A DNA stretch of 64,000 nucleotides, taken from NCBI RefSeq assembly GCF_964340395.1, contig NC_135551.1, positions 17,158,503-17,222,502 on the forward strand. The letters are read 5' to 3'. Below the pieces are notes generated by a model that worked only from the letters and a program-made list of their open reading frames with translations, was not told the origin of the DNA and did not search any database. Shown one piece after another: positions 13,393 through 25,443 of the stretch (positions are counted from its first letter, which is position 1; every line of letters begins with the position of its first letter). The stretch comes from Glandiceps talaboti (Eukaryota; Hemichordata; Enteropneusta; Spengelidae). Both the position numbers and the translations under genes were made by a program.

Positions 13393-13539
13393 CGTCCGTC
13401 CGTCCGTCCGTCCGTCCGTCCGTCCGTCCGTCCGTCCGTCTGTCTGTATGTATTTATGTGTGTCGTCTGTCTGTCTGTCTGTCTGTCTGTCTGTATGTAT
13501 GTATGTATGTATGTATGTATGTATGTATGTATGTATGTA

Positions 13540-13580
<41 letters not shown>

Positions 13581-13599
13581 GTGTGTCTGTCTGTCTGTC

Positions 13600-13632
<33 letters not shown>

Positions 13633-13660
13633 ATGTCTGTCTGTCTGTATGTCTGTGTCA
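13190..13660. repeat. Composite tetranucleotide array (TGTA/TGTC/CGTC)
   Basis: Blocks run TATG about 13198-13268, TGTG, TGTC about 13283-13386, CGTC 13387-13440, TGTC, TATG 13489-13540, TGTC to 13650. The arrays are open in several frames on both strands only because of the repeat. The CGTC block is probably an expanded point mutation of TGTC. Confidence 0.95.
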
Positions 13661-14270
13661 TCGTTTTTTCTCAAAAACGGCTGGCTAGATTCAAGCGAAA
13701 TTTGGTGCATATATACTTTATGGTAATGGCTAGATGGTGAGGTTTTGGTAAACACCATGAATAATAATGAGCTATTTGCATAATTAACGTTTTTCGTAAT
13801 TAAGTGATGTCTTAAAAATACATGCTTTAAATTCAATATAATTTGGTACATACATTGATGACAAAAAGGTGCATGTGTCATATTTGATAATATAGCTTGT
13901 AGTCTTAATGTCATTTGCAAATAATGATTTTCAGTAAGTAGGTTATAACTTACAAATGCACCCTTCACGTTCTGTGTAATTTTGCACATACCTAAACCAT
14001 AAGAAAGGGCCCATATTCTGAAAATCTTGTTGATATAGCGTTTAGTTATAATGAGTCATTTGCATAATTAATGATTTTCCGTAATTAGGCTATACATGAA
14101 GGCTGCAAGCTTCAAATTCCATACATTCATGTCTCATAAAGCTTACTAATGTAACACTTAGTTTCGATTAATCATTTGCATAATTAATGACTTTCAGTAA
14201 TTAGGCTATATCTTAAGAAAGCACCCTTCAAATTTCAAATAATTTTACATCAACTATTAAGTTTATATGT
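13660..14270. repeat. AT-rich satellite units (tttgcataattaatg...gtaattagg)
   Basis: Three diverged units of about 130-150 bp share catttgcataattaatgatt and cagtaattaggctatatctt. The same family, inverted, forms 48640-49070 and 50175-50800 and a remnant near 58180-58230. In each large block the array is capped by a TGTC/CAGA-type microsatellite. Confidence 0.75.
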
Positions 14271-15115
14271 TATCAACCTGGTGTTCACCAATCTTACACC
14301 AAAAAATATCTCACAAACATTGCTAATTTTTGAAGCAAAATTGATGATATTTCATCCATTGATTACAATATGCCTGATAAAAGTATATGGTTCTTACAAT
14401 GTATCTGATCTATTTGAAGATAATACCTCATGCAAATAAAATGTTGGTATGATTTTGTGACGTCACAAGAAATAGTCTAGTGCTATCTTGTACCGAATCT
14501 TGCAAATGTTTTAGAGACGATGCTGGTATATAGACTACATACGAAGCAATACTTAGTAAGACATTTGTTGCTAGAGACAGACGATCTTTCGTTTCGAAGT
14601 CAATGGCTTCAATGGTATGGAAACCAAAAATTCACAACTTTCCTGGACAAGGAAATCCTTATAACTTATTATATTAAATTCTATTCAATTTGAATAACTT
14701 TGTGTGTCTCAGTTCGGTTTGTCGGAATGAAAACAACAAAAATACACAGCATATTCAGAGACAATGTCACAAAGACAATAGTAGGAAATCACCCATGAGT
14801 TCACAAAACAACAAAACTAAAACTCCAAAGGAAAAAAAGCGATTTCCAGCGATGACAAAGCATTATCAGTATATATTGCGGATGGAAATCCATGGTTATC
14901 ATATAACTAAATTCCTGCCAACAAATTGAAAACGCAAAGATCAGAATTTTACTGAAAATGATATCAGGAAATGATATGAATAAAAATGTCAAATTGGACA
15001 CCCGTCATCACTGCTATATCTATATCTAGATTAATGACAATGCAAGGGTGCTGAAATTGGTGTGCTATATTCGGTTTAAAACACGTTCACACAGCTTTGC
15101 AAGAACATTAATAAG

Positions 15116-15296
15116 TAATAACACATGTCAGCGAGGGCAATATCACCATTTAGTGCCTGCCTAAGGGTTGACACTCTTTACCAAAATTTTGATGATGCCC
15201 GAGCCGAAGGCGAGGGCATCCTCAAAATTTTGGTAAAGAGTGTCAGCCCGAGGGCAGGCACTAAATGGTGATATTGCCCGAGCGCATGTGTTATTA
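15116..15296. repeat. 80-bp-arm hairpin (foldback / MITE)
   Basis: 15116-15197 is mirrored by about 15212-15296: the arms share taataacacatg at the tips, and gggcaatatcaccatttagtgcc and caaaattttg inside, with a few mismatches, around a loop of roughly 15 bases. It is embedded in the end of the Crypton-like frame. Such near-perfect stems are typical of foldback or MITE insertions. Confidence 0.75.
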
Positions 15297-15297
15297 A

Positions 15298-15538
15298 TTT
15301 TATTACACCGTCCCTCATTCACTAAAACACTCAAAATGTAGGCCTCGTCTAAAAATGTTGCAGCAGTGACAGTTTCCATTGCGCGTTCTCCATATCCAAA
15401 TTTGGAACCGATATAATCTTTAAAAACAGAGACGGAATGATTGGTAGCAATTTTTGTGTTCTTACTGTCCAATTCTAATAAAATGTCTTCTAGTTCTGTA
15501 CCGGAAAGGTTTGCGTGTCTTACTGCGGCAGTCGCCAT
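15298..15538 (-). pseudogene. N-terminal fragment of Crypton/KIAA1958-like tyrosine recombinase (tentative)
   Basis: From ATG at 15538 the frame reads SGTELEDILLELDSKNTKIA, TNHSVSVFKDYI. This resembles the N-terminal SAM-like segment of Crypton-derived (KIAA1958-type) proteins: ..L...D..NT..At......F..Y. It then runs into the hairpin at 15116-15296, so the product would be truncated. The 200 bp upstream contain CACGTG and CCAAT-like boxes that may be its promoter. Confidence 0.4.
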
Positions 15539-15773
15539 GTCTGAGCGAAAGTAGTGAACGACAATTTGTTATGCGCAGAAGCAGTGCGCAGTGGTTCAAA
15601 CAAGTTCAGCGGGCAATAGTCCCGGGCATTAGTCTCTGCACGAGCGGGCAATATCACCTTGTGGGCAATAGCCCAGTTAAAATCGGTCACGTGATACGAG
15701 TCTGACCAATCACAGCCTTCGGAAGAACGCCAAGGTGTAATAATACTAGATAAACCATACAATCGAAGGTAAC

Positions 15774-15904
15774 AGGACAACTGCCCCCCCGGACAACTGC
15801 CCCCCGGACAATTGCCCCCGGACAATTGCCCCCGAAGGACAACTGCCCCCCGGACAATTGCCCCCGAAGGACAACTGTCCCCCAGACAATTGCCCCCGGA
15901 CAAC
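15774..15904. repeat. Left subterminal repeat array of the MULE
   Basis: Eight or so copies of an approximately 15-17 bp C-rich unit, alternating ggacaactg and ggacaattg cores. The outermost units are inverted copies of those at 18032-18081. Confidence 0.8.
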
Positions 15905-17932
15905 ATTTTGGCGGCTTGTTCATAGTCTATGAGAAATGTTTGTGGATCCAGGTTAGGGTTTAAAACACGTAGCTGACGAAAAACTTCGTTGTAAGTTGCT
16001 TGTTGTTTGTCTGGTAACAAGGCATATACGCAGGGGATAACGTGACCCGAGTTAAGTGAATGGACAGTATATACTTGATAGAAGAGTTCTGGAACTACTT
16101 TAAATGTGCCATCAGCAAACCAGTCGCCTGAATTCTCAAGAAGTCGCATATTCTGAGCCGTTGAGAAAATTAAAATACGTCGATCACTGGGTACGTTGTC
16201 ATAAAGTAAAAATGCTTCTCCATCGCTGGTTCTCTGTAATGAAGAAAATGTCACATATCAGTATACATCAGGCCAGAAAAAAAATAGCTGTTCAACGGGG
16301 AACCTAACCCATCACATTGGGTAGGTACTCAATTTCCATTGTGTCAGTTATACAATTTGGAATGGACTCGTGTATTCTTAAATGTATCATTCATAAAATA
16401 TAACGAAATCCACACAATTAAGTGTGCATTTACTGACATGCGAAGCCCGCATGAAGATATATTTGACATTACCAAAAAACAAACAAAAAAATGAAGAAAT
16501 GGGGGTGTTTTTCAAAGATAAATTTTCATAGGTATACACATTAAATCTTTTGGGGCCGAGTCTCTTGACCGGCGCGTGTCAGGAGACACTCCGTAAAAAT
16601 AAAGACGATAAGTGATCAGCTCTCTGACGCATGAAAGACTTGCCCATTAATTCTAAAAAAAATGACATTACGTACCTTATATTCCTCTGGAATTTCCAGT
16701 TCTGCTATATTTGAAGGAACAGGATGTGGTGAACCAGCAGCTTGCTTGTAACGTCTAATAGTTAAACGTCATAACAATTATCACAGATGACAATATAGTA
16801 GAACGTGCATATAAATTATGTGAATTACAGCGGTAAGTTAAAGCATCATGCCGACTTTTATAACAATTATCACATATGACAATAGAGTAAACCGCACCCC
16901 CAGCCCCAATCCCAATCCCAGTCATTTTATAAGTGATGAGAAGAAAGTTCGGTAGAGAATGCCAACTATGCTATATATTCTTTTAGTAAATCCATTTTAA
17001 GTGACCGCTTGAAACTATGTCGTGTTGGTTCTTTCCTGATATTGTATTTGATGTCGTCCCATGTTGTTGCACCTGTGTTACGATCCAAAATATCGTATTT
17101 CGGAATTGTGGGAATAAATTCTACATTTCGGCATTATAGGCCATAGGTCAGAAATAGACCTGCGATGACGAATCTGGGCAAACATGATGTAAATGAAATT
17201 CACATGATTGGTTTGAGAAAAGTATATAATAACTTTATGATGGCATGATCTTATGGTGTGATTTTCTATATTTAGTGGTTGTGTAAATTTCATTGTATTG
17301 GAAGTATTCTTAAAGTGAGAATTACACATCCAGAAGCACACGAGCACTGGGGTAGGTGATTCTGGCAAGCCGAAATCTCTTCTCAGTCGTGACTAATTCC
17401 TGACTTGGACCTGAACGATCCCGTACGAGAGTATGAGAGTGTGAGTGCTGGAGTGCAACGTTAGAACTATCCATACTTATACCGTATATAACTCTACGAC
17501 TCACAATACCTGTATATGATATTGATTGTTGTCCAACTGATGTCTTCACTGGCGGAATACATTTAAATTGCCCTGAGCCTTCAGTCATGTATTGTATTCG
17601 TAATTAAACAGCGTGCAATAATCGGTTATAGAGTGTGGTAAATTATTGTGTATTAAGTCGTAAACAAAAACACCTACTAAATACTTGTGTAACTTAAACA
17701 CGTCGAGAATTGTTAACTGGTTGAAAAGAGGAGAAGAATGTTCCAGAAAATTATGTGAATTACGGCGGTAAGTTAAATCATCATGCCGACATTTATGAAT
17801 GACGTAACAATTATCACAGATAACAATAGAGTAAAACATGTGAATTGCGGCGGTAAGTTGCCGACGGTGACTTTTTAATGAATGACAAACCCGTACATCT
17901 GTAATACTAGTTTTTTTTTTCGTTCGGGGGCA

Positions 17933-18081
17933 GTAGTCCGGGGGGCAGTTGTCCTTCGGGGGCAGTTGTCCGGGGGGCAGTTGTCCTTCGGGGGCAATTG
18001 TCCGGGGGGCAGTTGTCCTTCGGGGGCAATTGTCCGGGGGCAATTGTCCCGGGGGGCAGTTGTCCGGGGGGCAGTTGTCCT
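17933..18081. repeat. Right subterminal repeat array of the MULE
   Basis: Nine or so copies of gggggcagttgtcc / gggggcaattgtcc, the reverse complement of the array at 15774-15904 and in the same order of C and T variants, so the two ends are true inverted repeats rather than independent satellites. Confidence 0.8.
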
Positions 18082-18099
18082 AGAATCACAATCGAATGC

Positions 18100-20269
18100 A
18101 TATGGCCAGCGTGAAAGGAATAGACACAACTGTGATTTCAATTGATAACGCCCCTGTATATAAACAATTACACTCTTTGAAAAGTTCAATTCAAACAGTC
18201 AATGCCAAGTGTGGTATCTGATTACAGAAGGTCATAAAATGCAACGATGCCTTTAGCTTGACTGAAGTTGATGTTATTAGAATAGCTGTACATAGACCCC
18301 CCCCCAAAAAAAAAAGAAAAAAGAAAAAAAAGATCATGTCTTCAAAATGTTCTTTTAATAAGAGACACCTGCGATCATTGAAGAAAAAAATATTATTGTA
18401 AGTAATTCATGAGCAATGAAGCAACGATGTCACAACAAAACAGTTGAAAACCAGATTTAAACTGAATGCATTCCGTAAGGGTAGTCTTCCAATTGCATGA
18501 TTTATGCAAGAAATTTAGCTCTACATCTGTGACTTTTTCAAGTTCCAGTAAAAGTTAGTTGTCAAAAACGTTGTTCAAATGCTAGGATAGCTTGCCATCC
18601 TCTACTGCACTCGGCTTTCATGATCCCCTACATACCGGAATATGTACACCTGTTACCATGGCAAATAATAAAAAAAACCATTGCTATTATGCATCAGAAA
18701 GTTTACACACTTCATGGTACGCATCGTAACAGTTGAACAACTGTAAACCAGTGAAGTGATAAGGTATTATTGCCCTATTTCATCCCTGGGTAAAGTGTAT
18801 ATATTCGCACCATCTGCTCCAAATCGTATAAATGCGTGAAAGGTGTGAAGTGAGCAGACGATCGTGACTGTATATTTTAGCAATAAAGCTTACAGATGAT
18901 GTGTATTTTCAGTGCTCACCTCCTTGCTTTGATGTAATAATGTTCAGATTCAACGAAAATATCAATACAATTACTTGAAACCCTGAAAACAGAGTCTTTC
19001 TCAGTGTAGAACGACATGCGACAGCGTGTATCCATTTCTTAACTTCCTGGTTTACCTTACGTACATCGACGTTGGTGGCACACTTTTGAAACAAAGCGTG
19101 TGTTCGACCAGACTGACACAATCGTTCACTGGACTGGTTTAATTTTTCTATAAAACTAACGATCACAGGTTGAATTTAGAGGAGGTACTGTTTCCGTATC
19201 TGCTACGCTATACAACAACTTCAAGAAAGAAATACGAAAAACACCCAAAACAACAGTACAAGTGCAAAGCAAGTATTTCAAAGTGTTCACTTTGAAAACA
19301 CAGATGGTCATTCCCCGTGTGATGAATTGTCTGGCGGTATGTTAGGGTGTCATCGGGCTCACTAGACAATAAATGTGTTGCGTTAATGTCAAAATGGGTA
19401 GACTGAAGCATGGAAGTATAACTCCCATGATTATACTTCCATGATTAAAGCATTGTAAATACGTGAATGGATTTAGGGTGTTCGCATACATTTTTTCACC
19501 ATCCCCCGATAAAAAACATGTTCTTCTTTTTATAAAGAGAAAGCTGTCTTTGATAATAAAAAAACCAAACGAATTCCGAACTAAAATTCAGTCAGGACGT
19601 TACCACAAAGACAGTTTATGTGGGAAATACACCAATTTTATGTATAATTTTCATATGTGAGAGTCCCTAGTCGAGCGGCATGGATGGTCGAAGGGAGAAC
19701 GGTGTAGTACATTACTAGCATTGAATTAAGGATTTTTAAGGTCGTGAGTGTGTTTATGTGTTGTTTTAATGCAGCAAAACAGTCAAATACAATGCAAGAA
19801 TCTCATTTCATGTCAAGGCTTTTAGGATTTACACATCTAGTCCGACCACTGGCATCATGGTACACATTTAGCAGCTGGTGTTCAACTCACCATTTCTAGA
19901 AAGTATCTAGCATGCCTTAGAGTTTATGTTGTAAAGTTATAGTCGTGTCAATAGGAGAGAAACTTTTTACAGAGTGTTTGATACTTATCAACCACTCAAT
20001 TTTTTGCATGTTCCTCTCAAGTGACTCTTTATCATTGACATTCTCCTGTCACAGGCTGATATACTTTAAAATACAATCTGAGTTTTTTTAATATATAAAA
20101 TGTTGCATCCATATTGTCTTCTATGCTATGTACTAAAATCAGTTTAAATAAAATAAATTTCACAGGAACAATGGAAGGATACATTATTGGTCATATTAAA
20201 CAAAATATTTTCTGTAAAGTGGAAAGGGATATTTGAAACATGCAATACTGTATAGCATATCAGTATACG
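18100..20269. other. Spacer, no recognised gene
   Basis: It holds a mixed C/A homopolymer tract near 18298-18332. A minus-strand open stretch 19166-18960 (KLNQSSERLCQSGRTHALFQ) ends at a possible GTAATT donor but has no recognised family and no partner exon. Confidence 0.4.
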
Positions 20270-20270
20270 A

Positions 20271-20325
<55 letters not shown>

Positions 20326-21290
20326 ATTATTTTAATTTCTTAGAAAACGCACTACACATACGTCACAGTGCGAGGTACAGAAACTCTACAAAGAATATGC
20401 AAAATTTAAAAATACACATTGCAAGTGGTAGGGTAAAGAACACATAGTCCTGAGGTGAAATAAATGTACAGCAAAGCAAAAAACGAATCACTGATAATAC
20501 ATATTAAAAAGATAGGTTTTCAAACCGCGTTTAAAAGACTCAACATTCCTTGCAGTACGAATCTCTACAGGTAACTTATTCCACAGTGATGGCGCGCAAA
20601 CTGAAAAGGCTCTCTGGCCGTATGTCTTACTGAATGTACCGCGGGGTGGAATCAGACGTAACTTGTCTGCAGAGCGGAGATCTCTAGAGGGAACATACTG
20701 CTCTATCAGCTCTGTCAAATACACTGGTGAAAAGCCTCTAATTACTTTAAAAGTAATTAACATAACCTTGAACTTAATACGTGCTTCTACTGGCAGCCAA
20801 TGTAAATCAACTAATACAGGTGTAATATGGTCAAATTTACGGGAACGACTAACTAAACGTGCTGCAGCGTTTTGAAGAGATTGCAAACGGTGAAGCTGAT
20901 CTTTGTTAATTCCATACAAGAGACTATTACAATAATCTAACTGAGTTGTTACAAATGCGTGGATCAATGTCTCGGTAGTGTCCTGATCGAGAAGTTTACG
21001 GATCTTGCCAATTCTGTATAATGCGAAGTGGGCTTTTCTACAAACTTGGTTTATGTGATCGGACATAGCACCATTCCTGTTTAAAATCATGCCAAGATTA
21101 CGGACCGAGTTCGAAGGGATAATATCAATGTCACCGATCCTTAGGCTAGACAGTTCCGTTGCATCAGGTTTCAAGCTTGACGAGAAATGGACAACTTCCG
21201 TTTTGTCATCGTTCAGAATGAGTAGATTTGACTTCATCCAGCCACGTACATCATCGATACATTCCTCGAGAGAGTACTTGAAAGCTGTGT
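20270..21290 (-). mobile_element. 3' end of a CR1/Jockey-type LINE with (AAT)n tail
   Basis: An open stretch (21285-20488) encodes the RT C-terminal part: WMKSNLLILNDDKTEVVHFS, LRIGDIDIIPSNSVRNLGMI, LIHAFVTTQLDYCNSLLYGI, AARLVSRSRKFDHITPVL, FKRGLKTYLFNMYYQ and stop. About 160 bp of 3' UTR is followed by an AAT microsatellite (20272-20323), the usual tail of these LINEs. It is 5'-truncated. The open frame suggests a relatively recent insertion. Confidence 0.88.
20272..20323. repeat. ATT microsatellite (LINE tail)
   Basis: Pure ATT run at the 3' end of the minus-strand LINE. Confidence 0.95.
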
Positions 21291-21299
21291 GATGGAAAC

Positions 21300-23400
21300 A
21301 GCTGATGAATATGACATGTATTCATTGTGTTGTGATAGTGCATGCAATCATTGGAATCGGAGGGATTTTGCTCTAAATGCATTTTGACCTGTTTGTTGCA
21401 ACTGATTTTTGCACATACCAGAGGAAATGGCTAATTTACAGTAATTCTGGTCCTGGATATATACATATGTTCAACTTTGAAACTGCTTTCTACACATTTA
21501 AGATACTGGTATTGTTGGACCAAAAACAACAAGTGCTATTCAACTCTTACACTGATGTATTGTGTCGTATGTGCAATTTCAAGGATCTAAAATCGGACAA
21601 GTGTCTGTTACATGTATTAATTTCTTAAGAACATAGATGTTTTTGTTGTTATTGTTGAAAAGGCTTACCAACTATTCAAAGGTTAATTTTCTCATGTGTG
21701 AGGAGTCATGAAGTCAATTTATTTTTCAGGTACCCCCCCGCCCCCATGACCCACATTATTTTTAAAGGGCTTGCTCACAAATATTGAAAATATTAGCGTC
21801 GCCTTCGACAATGTGCCTCCAATAGGTAACCAAGAAAAAGAATTGCATTGCTTCTGTATATCGAAAAAATAATTTGATGCAGGACTGACAATAGAAAAAC
21901 AATTTGTTGTCACAGTGATGGGAAAATAAATTTGCTGCCATACCCACTTCCTCCTCTCCCCCCCCCCCCGAAATTAAATGGTTCTCCTCTTACGTGAGCA
22001 TGAGCAGTCGACGTAGTAGGTAATGTTTACAGTGATTTATTTTACCTGTCTTGCTTCCAGAGTTTGATTACGTCTTGCCGACGCCTAACATGCCGTGGTA
22101 GTTGTAGTAAATTGGTTTTGAAAATGTTGCTTTCAATCAAGTCATTGCTTTTAATTATTTTGCAATCCATGAAAAACCGGCGGAACAGACAGTGCCATGA
22201 TGTGCTCCAAACAGACAATGCTTATACGGCCTTCAGTTTTCCAAAGAAAACACAAATTAAAAGAAAACGTTACAAAACCAAAACTTCCGGCATATTCTGA
22301 AATGCTTAAGAATGTGTTGTTTCATTGTTGTGTTATATACAGGTATAATACTCGCCCAACCTAACGTGAACTTAAATGTGTCAAAAATGACTGATAGTCA
22401 TGGAGGGCAGCTTATATTTTATCAATAAAGACAATGACTTATTAATTTTTTGTATTTTAAAGATTACCCTGCCTCATAAAGTCATACCGAGAATGGTTTC
22501 CTGTACCACTTTTTATGTCAACCCTTACTGTATTTTTGCATAACAATACTACTTACTAGTTGACATCCCCTTGCAACACGTCAAAGGCAGTGATAAAAAC
22601 ATCTGATCATACGTGTACATAATAACGGACATTAAGCATTGAAGATTAAGTAACAGATCGGTAAGTTAAAAGAAGGGTGTGGAAGCTATACTAGATATCG
22701 TCTAAACTTAAAAATAAAATTACAACCTTACTCATGTTTACAAATCTACGCATGCGCAACTCTAGGCAAATGTTCTCCATGTCACCATGAGACGACAACA
22801 CAGTCGAACATTTCAAAATATACTACTGCTTCTGACAAAGTTGTTTATTTTACCAAACGTCAAAGCATAGACAATATTTGTTTCTCAGACAACTAAAAAA
22901 GTAGGCCGGTGTACAATAGGTAAAATACGACATCCAACACACAGTAATTGCAACAGAACAAAAGTCTTTTACTGAAATTTAAGCAATAAAAGTGACTGTA
23001 CAAGTGGTGCATATGCTACTTCCGATGTCTTGATCTATTCAAAATACAATTTCAGGAAATAAAGCATATCACGATCTCTCTAGGTTGCCACTGGCGCTAA
23101 ACACTCTTATATAAACCCTTCGTACTGAACTACATTAGATGTTCTTTAAAATTGTCTATATATCTGCTTATCTTCTCACCCCACATTCATTAAAATACAA
23201 TTAACCTCGAAATATAATGAACTTGATAATCTAAAATAAAATAAAATGAAACTCATCTACTGAACCTAGGTATCTTTGGGAATCTTTTGACCAATTCTAT
23301 AGACATGCTGGGTTCAAGATGCATTGCACGCCTCTCCATACAATTCCATGTATACTGAGGGCTTTGCACGTGCTACTCAGGAGGGTGGTTTCACATGACC
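21300..23400. other. Spacer, no recognised gene
   Basis: Low-complexity C runs near 21733 and 21958. The short open frames show no family resemblance, no codon bias and no splice sites that join to anything. Confidence 0.4.
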
Positions 23401-23401
23401 G

Positions 23402-23573
23402 TACCCACAGGCGCTCGTGGAGTTGTTAGGTCACAGAGGACTACGAAATATGGAGAACTACGATAGTGAGCCAGTAAGGGCGAGAGTCTAACCTTCTCAC
23501 TGGCCTCACTCTCGTAGTTATCCATATTTTCGTAGTTCTTTGTGACCTAACATCTTCACGGACGCTTGTGACG
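23402..23573. repeat. Foldback hairpin with 75-85-bp arms
   Basis: The core gttaggtcacagaggactac (23425 on) pairs with gttctttgtgacctaac ending 23551. Pairing extends inward through ctacgatagtgag and outward with mismatches to about 23402 and 23573. It looks like a small MITE. No target duplication was identified. Confidence 0.65.
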
Positions 23574-23579
23574 TACCTA

Positions 23580-25443
23580 TGTTCACCCGTAAAATCCCTC
23601 TCTGCCATGGCGTTCCATCTTTGTTCTTTAAGTTCACTCGATATCAAAGAGGTCAATATGTCTTTCCATCATTTTCTGGCGAAAATGTTATTTCAAACGT
23701 ATTAAAGACAAGACAAGACTAAATGTAACAACATACGACGTCCTCTCGCGCAATGCATCTTGGAACTGGAAAATCCAAAATTCTAAATACCCTATAAAGC
23801 TATAAATTTAATATAGTTAATAAAACAGTAAAGACTTTAAGTTAGATATTTCAATACTTAATTAGTAAAAACAATTTCTCTCAATACTGAACTTGACACT
23901 CTCTCTACCGTTAATGGGGTAACGCTTTCGTTCTCTTCTATAGATTATATATATGGTTCAGGTTATGTATTTGATAAAGACTTCTTTTTTTCTTTTCTTT
24001 TTTTTATTTCAATCTGTATGATAAAATGCAAATTTATTTGTATGTACTATCTAAATCTTACAAAGCTGCCTTTATGCTTTAGTTTTTCACTTTTCGAAAG
24101 AACAGAAAAAAGTGCCAAAAGATTATAGTTACATTACAAAAGATCCGACATACAACGGAACTCAAGAAATACACAACAAATATATACAAATACAGCTAGT
24201 GGATAATACATAACTACAGAAATTTTCATAAATTACGGCTACAACTGATTTATTAGGAATGCAAGTGTGACTCTTACAAGCAGCCACAAAGGCTCTGCAG
24301 CACAACCACAACATTGTAACCATATGCTATTGTATGCAAAGAATATTGCTGTCTCGTTATTGCTCTGTACATGGTCTTGATTGCTTTATTTATTGGCAAT
24401 TACTTTTGACTGCCAAATTACTTTAATCGTTCAATCAAACACACTGTCACATTTAGATAGCTTATCTTTGTGTATTTAATTGATATGCATGTAAATTTTA
24501 GAAACAAAATTATATTTATTAAGGTTATGTGACTTTGAAATGTCAAAATTCTGCTATATTGAGCTACAGTGTGTGCCGACATTTTAGGAACTTTCACATC
24601 AAATGATGCTCGGAAAACTCTGTTTGGTCAGTGCAGTCTTTGTTGCTGTAAAGCACATTTTTTTAGGAGGTTTATTTCTATTGACAACTCCTCACTCCTC
24701 ACTGGTTATCTTTGAAGCAATTTTCGTTTCGTATGTTTTGCTTTAATTTATTGTTCCTTGTAACTACACTTTAACTTTACTATGATTGTACTAACTATGT
24801 ATTTTATGACACTTTTATGATATGTTTTATTGATCAAATTTCATTTCTCAACATGCTTATTTTACTGATGTAAACTCAAGAAATTTCACAATTTCATTTT
24901 TGTCAATTTTTGTTTCAATAAACCAATAATAATAATAATTATCATTATTTTATTAATTTTCTGCTGCCATGGGTGCGGTCTTAGTTGTATCTTGCTAGAC
25001 ATTATGAATGTGATATCAAAAGTAGCAATGTTAGTGAGATATTTGTTGGTGTAAGATTGTTGTCGAGTCAGACGGTGAATTGTAGCTTTTACTGTAGATA
25101 GGTGAACACCAAGTTGACAATATATAAACTTAATAGTTGATGTAAGCCAGAATGAAATTAGGAACATAATTTTTGATGAAATACACCTTAAACGTCAGTA
25201 TACGACTCTACAATTCTTCTGCCCCTCCTTTTTTTACTGATGGAGATCAAACATATATACATATGGCCTCAATATATATTCACGATGTGTTTTTTTATAG
25301 AATATTACAATAGTTAGTAAAACTCAAACCCGTATTGTATGTCACATATGTCAGAGAATAAACAAATGATGATTCCCCGCAGACTATGGATACCTAGAAG
25401 TAATGAGGATGTCAGATACACTTTACGGTTACTGAATATTCTA
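23580..25443. other. Spacer with a decayed MITE relative
   Basis: AT-rich. 24430-24475 resembles the left end of the piggyBac-type element at 49075. An AAT run lies near 24925-24945. The end of arm B begins at about 25444. Confidence 0.4.

Larger units (their letters stand above)
15768..18087 (-). mobile_element. MULE-type DNA transposon with repeat-built inverted ends and 9-bp target duplication
   Basis: The direct repeat acaatcgaa occurs at 15759-15767 and 18088-18096, a 9-bp duplication as made by Mutator-like elements. Inside, both ends consist of a tandem motif of about 16 bp (ggacaactgcccccc / ggacaattgcccccgaa) in inverted orientation, 15774-15904 and 17933-18081, forming 130-150-bp terminal inverted repeats. 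Minus-strand exons 16754-16676 (RRYKQAAGSPHPVPSNIAEL) and 16233 to about 15906 (SGDWFADGTFKVVPELFYQV, PCVYALLPDKQQATY, NPNLDPQTFLIDYEQAAKM) are the MULE transposase N-terminal and DDE-start region. The transposase is cut off at the left inverted repeat, so the element is a defective derivative. Confidence 0.75.

Noticed and set aside
13077-13989. Long open frames on both strands of YVCM/LSVC and QTDR repeats
   Set aside because: They exist only because tetranucleotide arrays have no stops in several frames. No start context, splice sites or non-repeat domain.
15774-15904. Short regularly spaced repeats that could suggest a CRISPR array
   Set aside because: Unit about 16 bp with no unique spacers, mirrored at the other end of a transposon, in a eukaryotic genome.
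17875-18189. Pro-rich frames (PPGQLPP, NCPRRTTAP) resembling a collagen- or mucin-like protein
   Set aside because: They are translations of the MULE subterminal repeat array and have no independent gene structure.
18909-19166. 85-codon minus-strand frame with a possible donor
   Set aside because: Reads like a plausible exon (KLNQSSERLCQSGRTHALFQ) but no domain, upstream exon or downstream acceptor could be linked.
21089-21292. Plus-strand frames over the LINE at 20270-21290
   Set aside because: Antisense shadows of the reverse-transcriptase frame.
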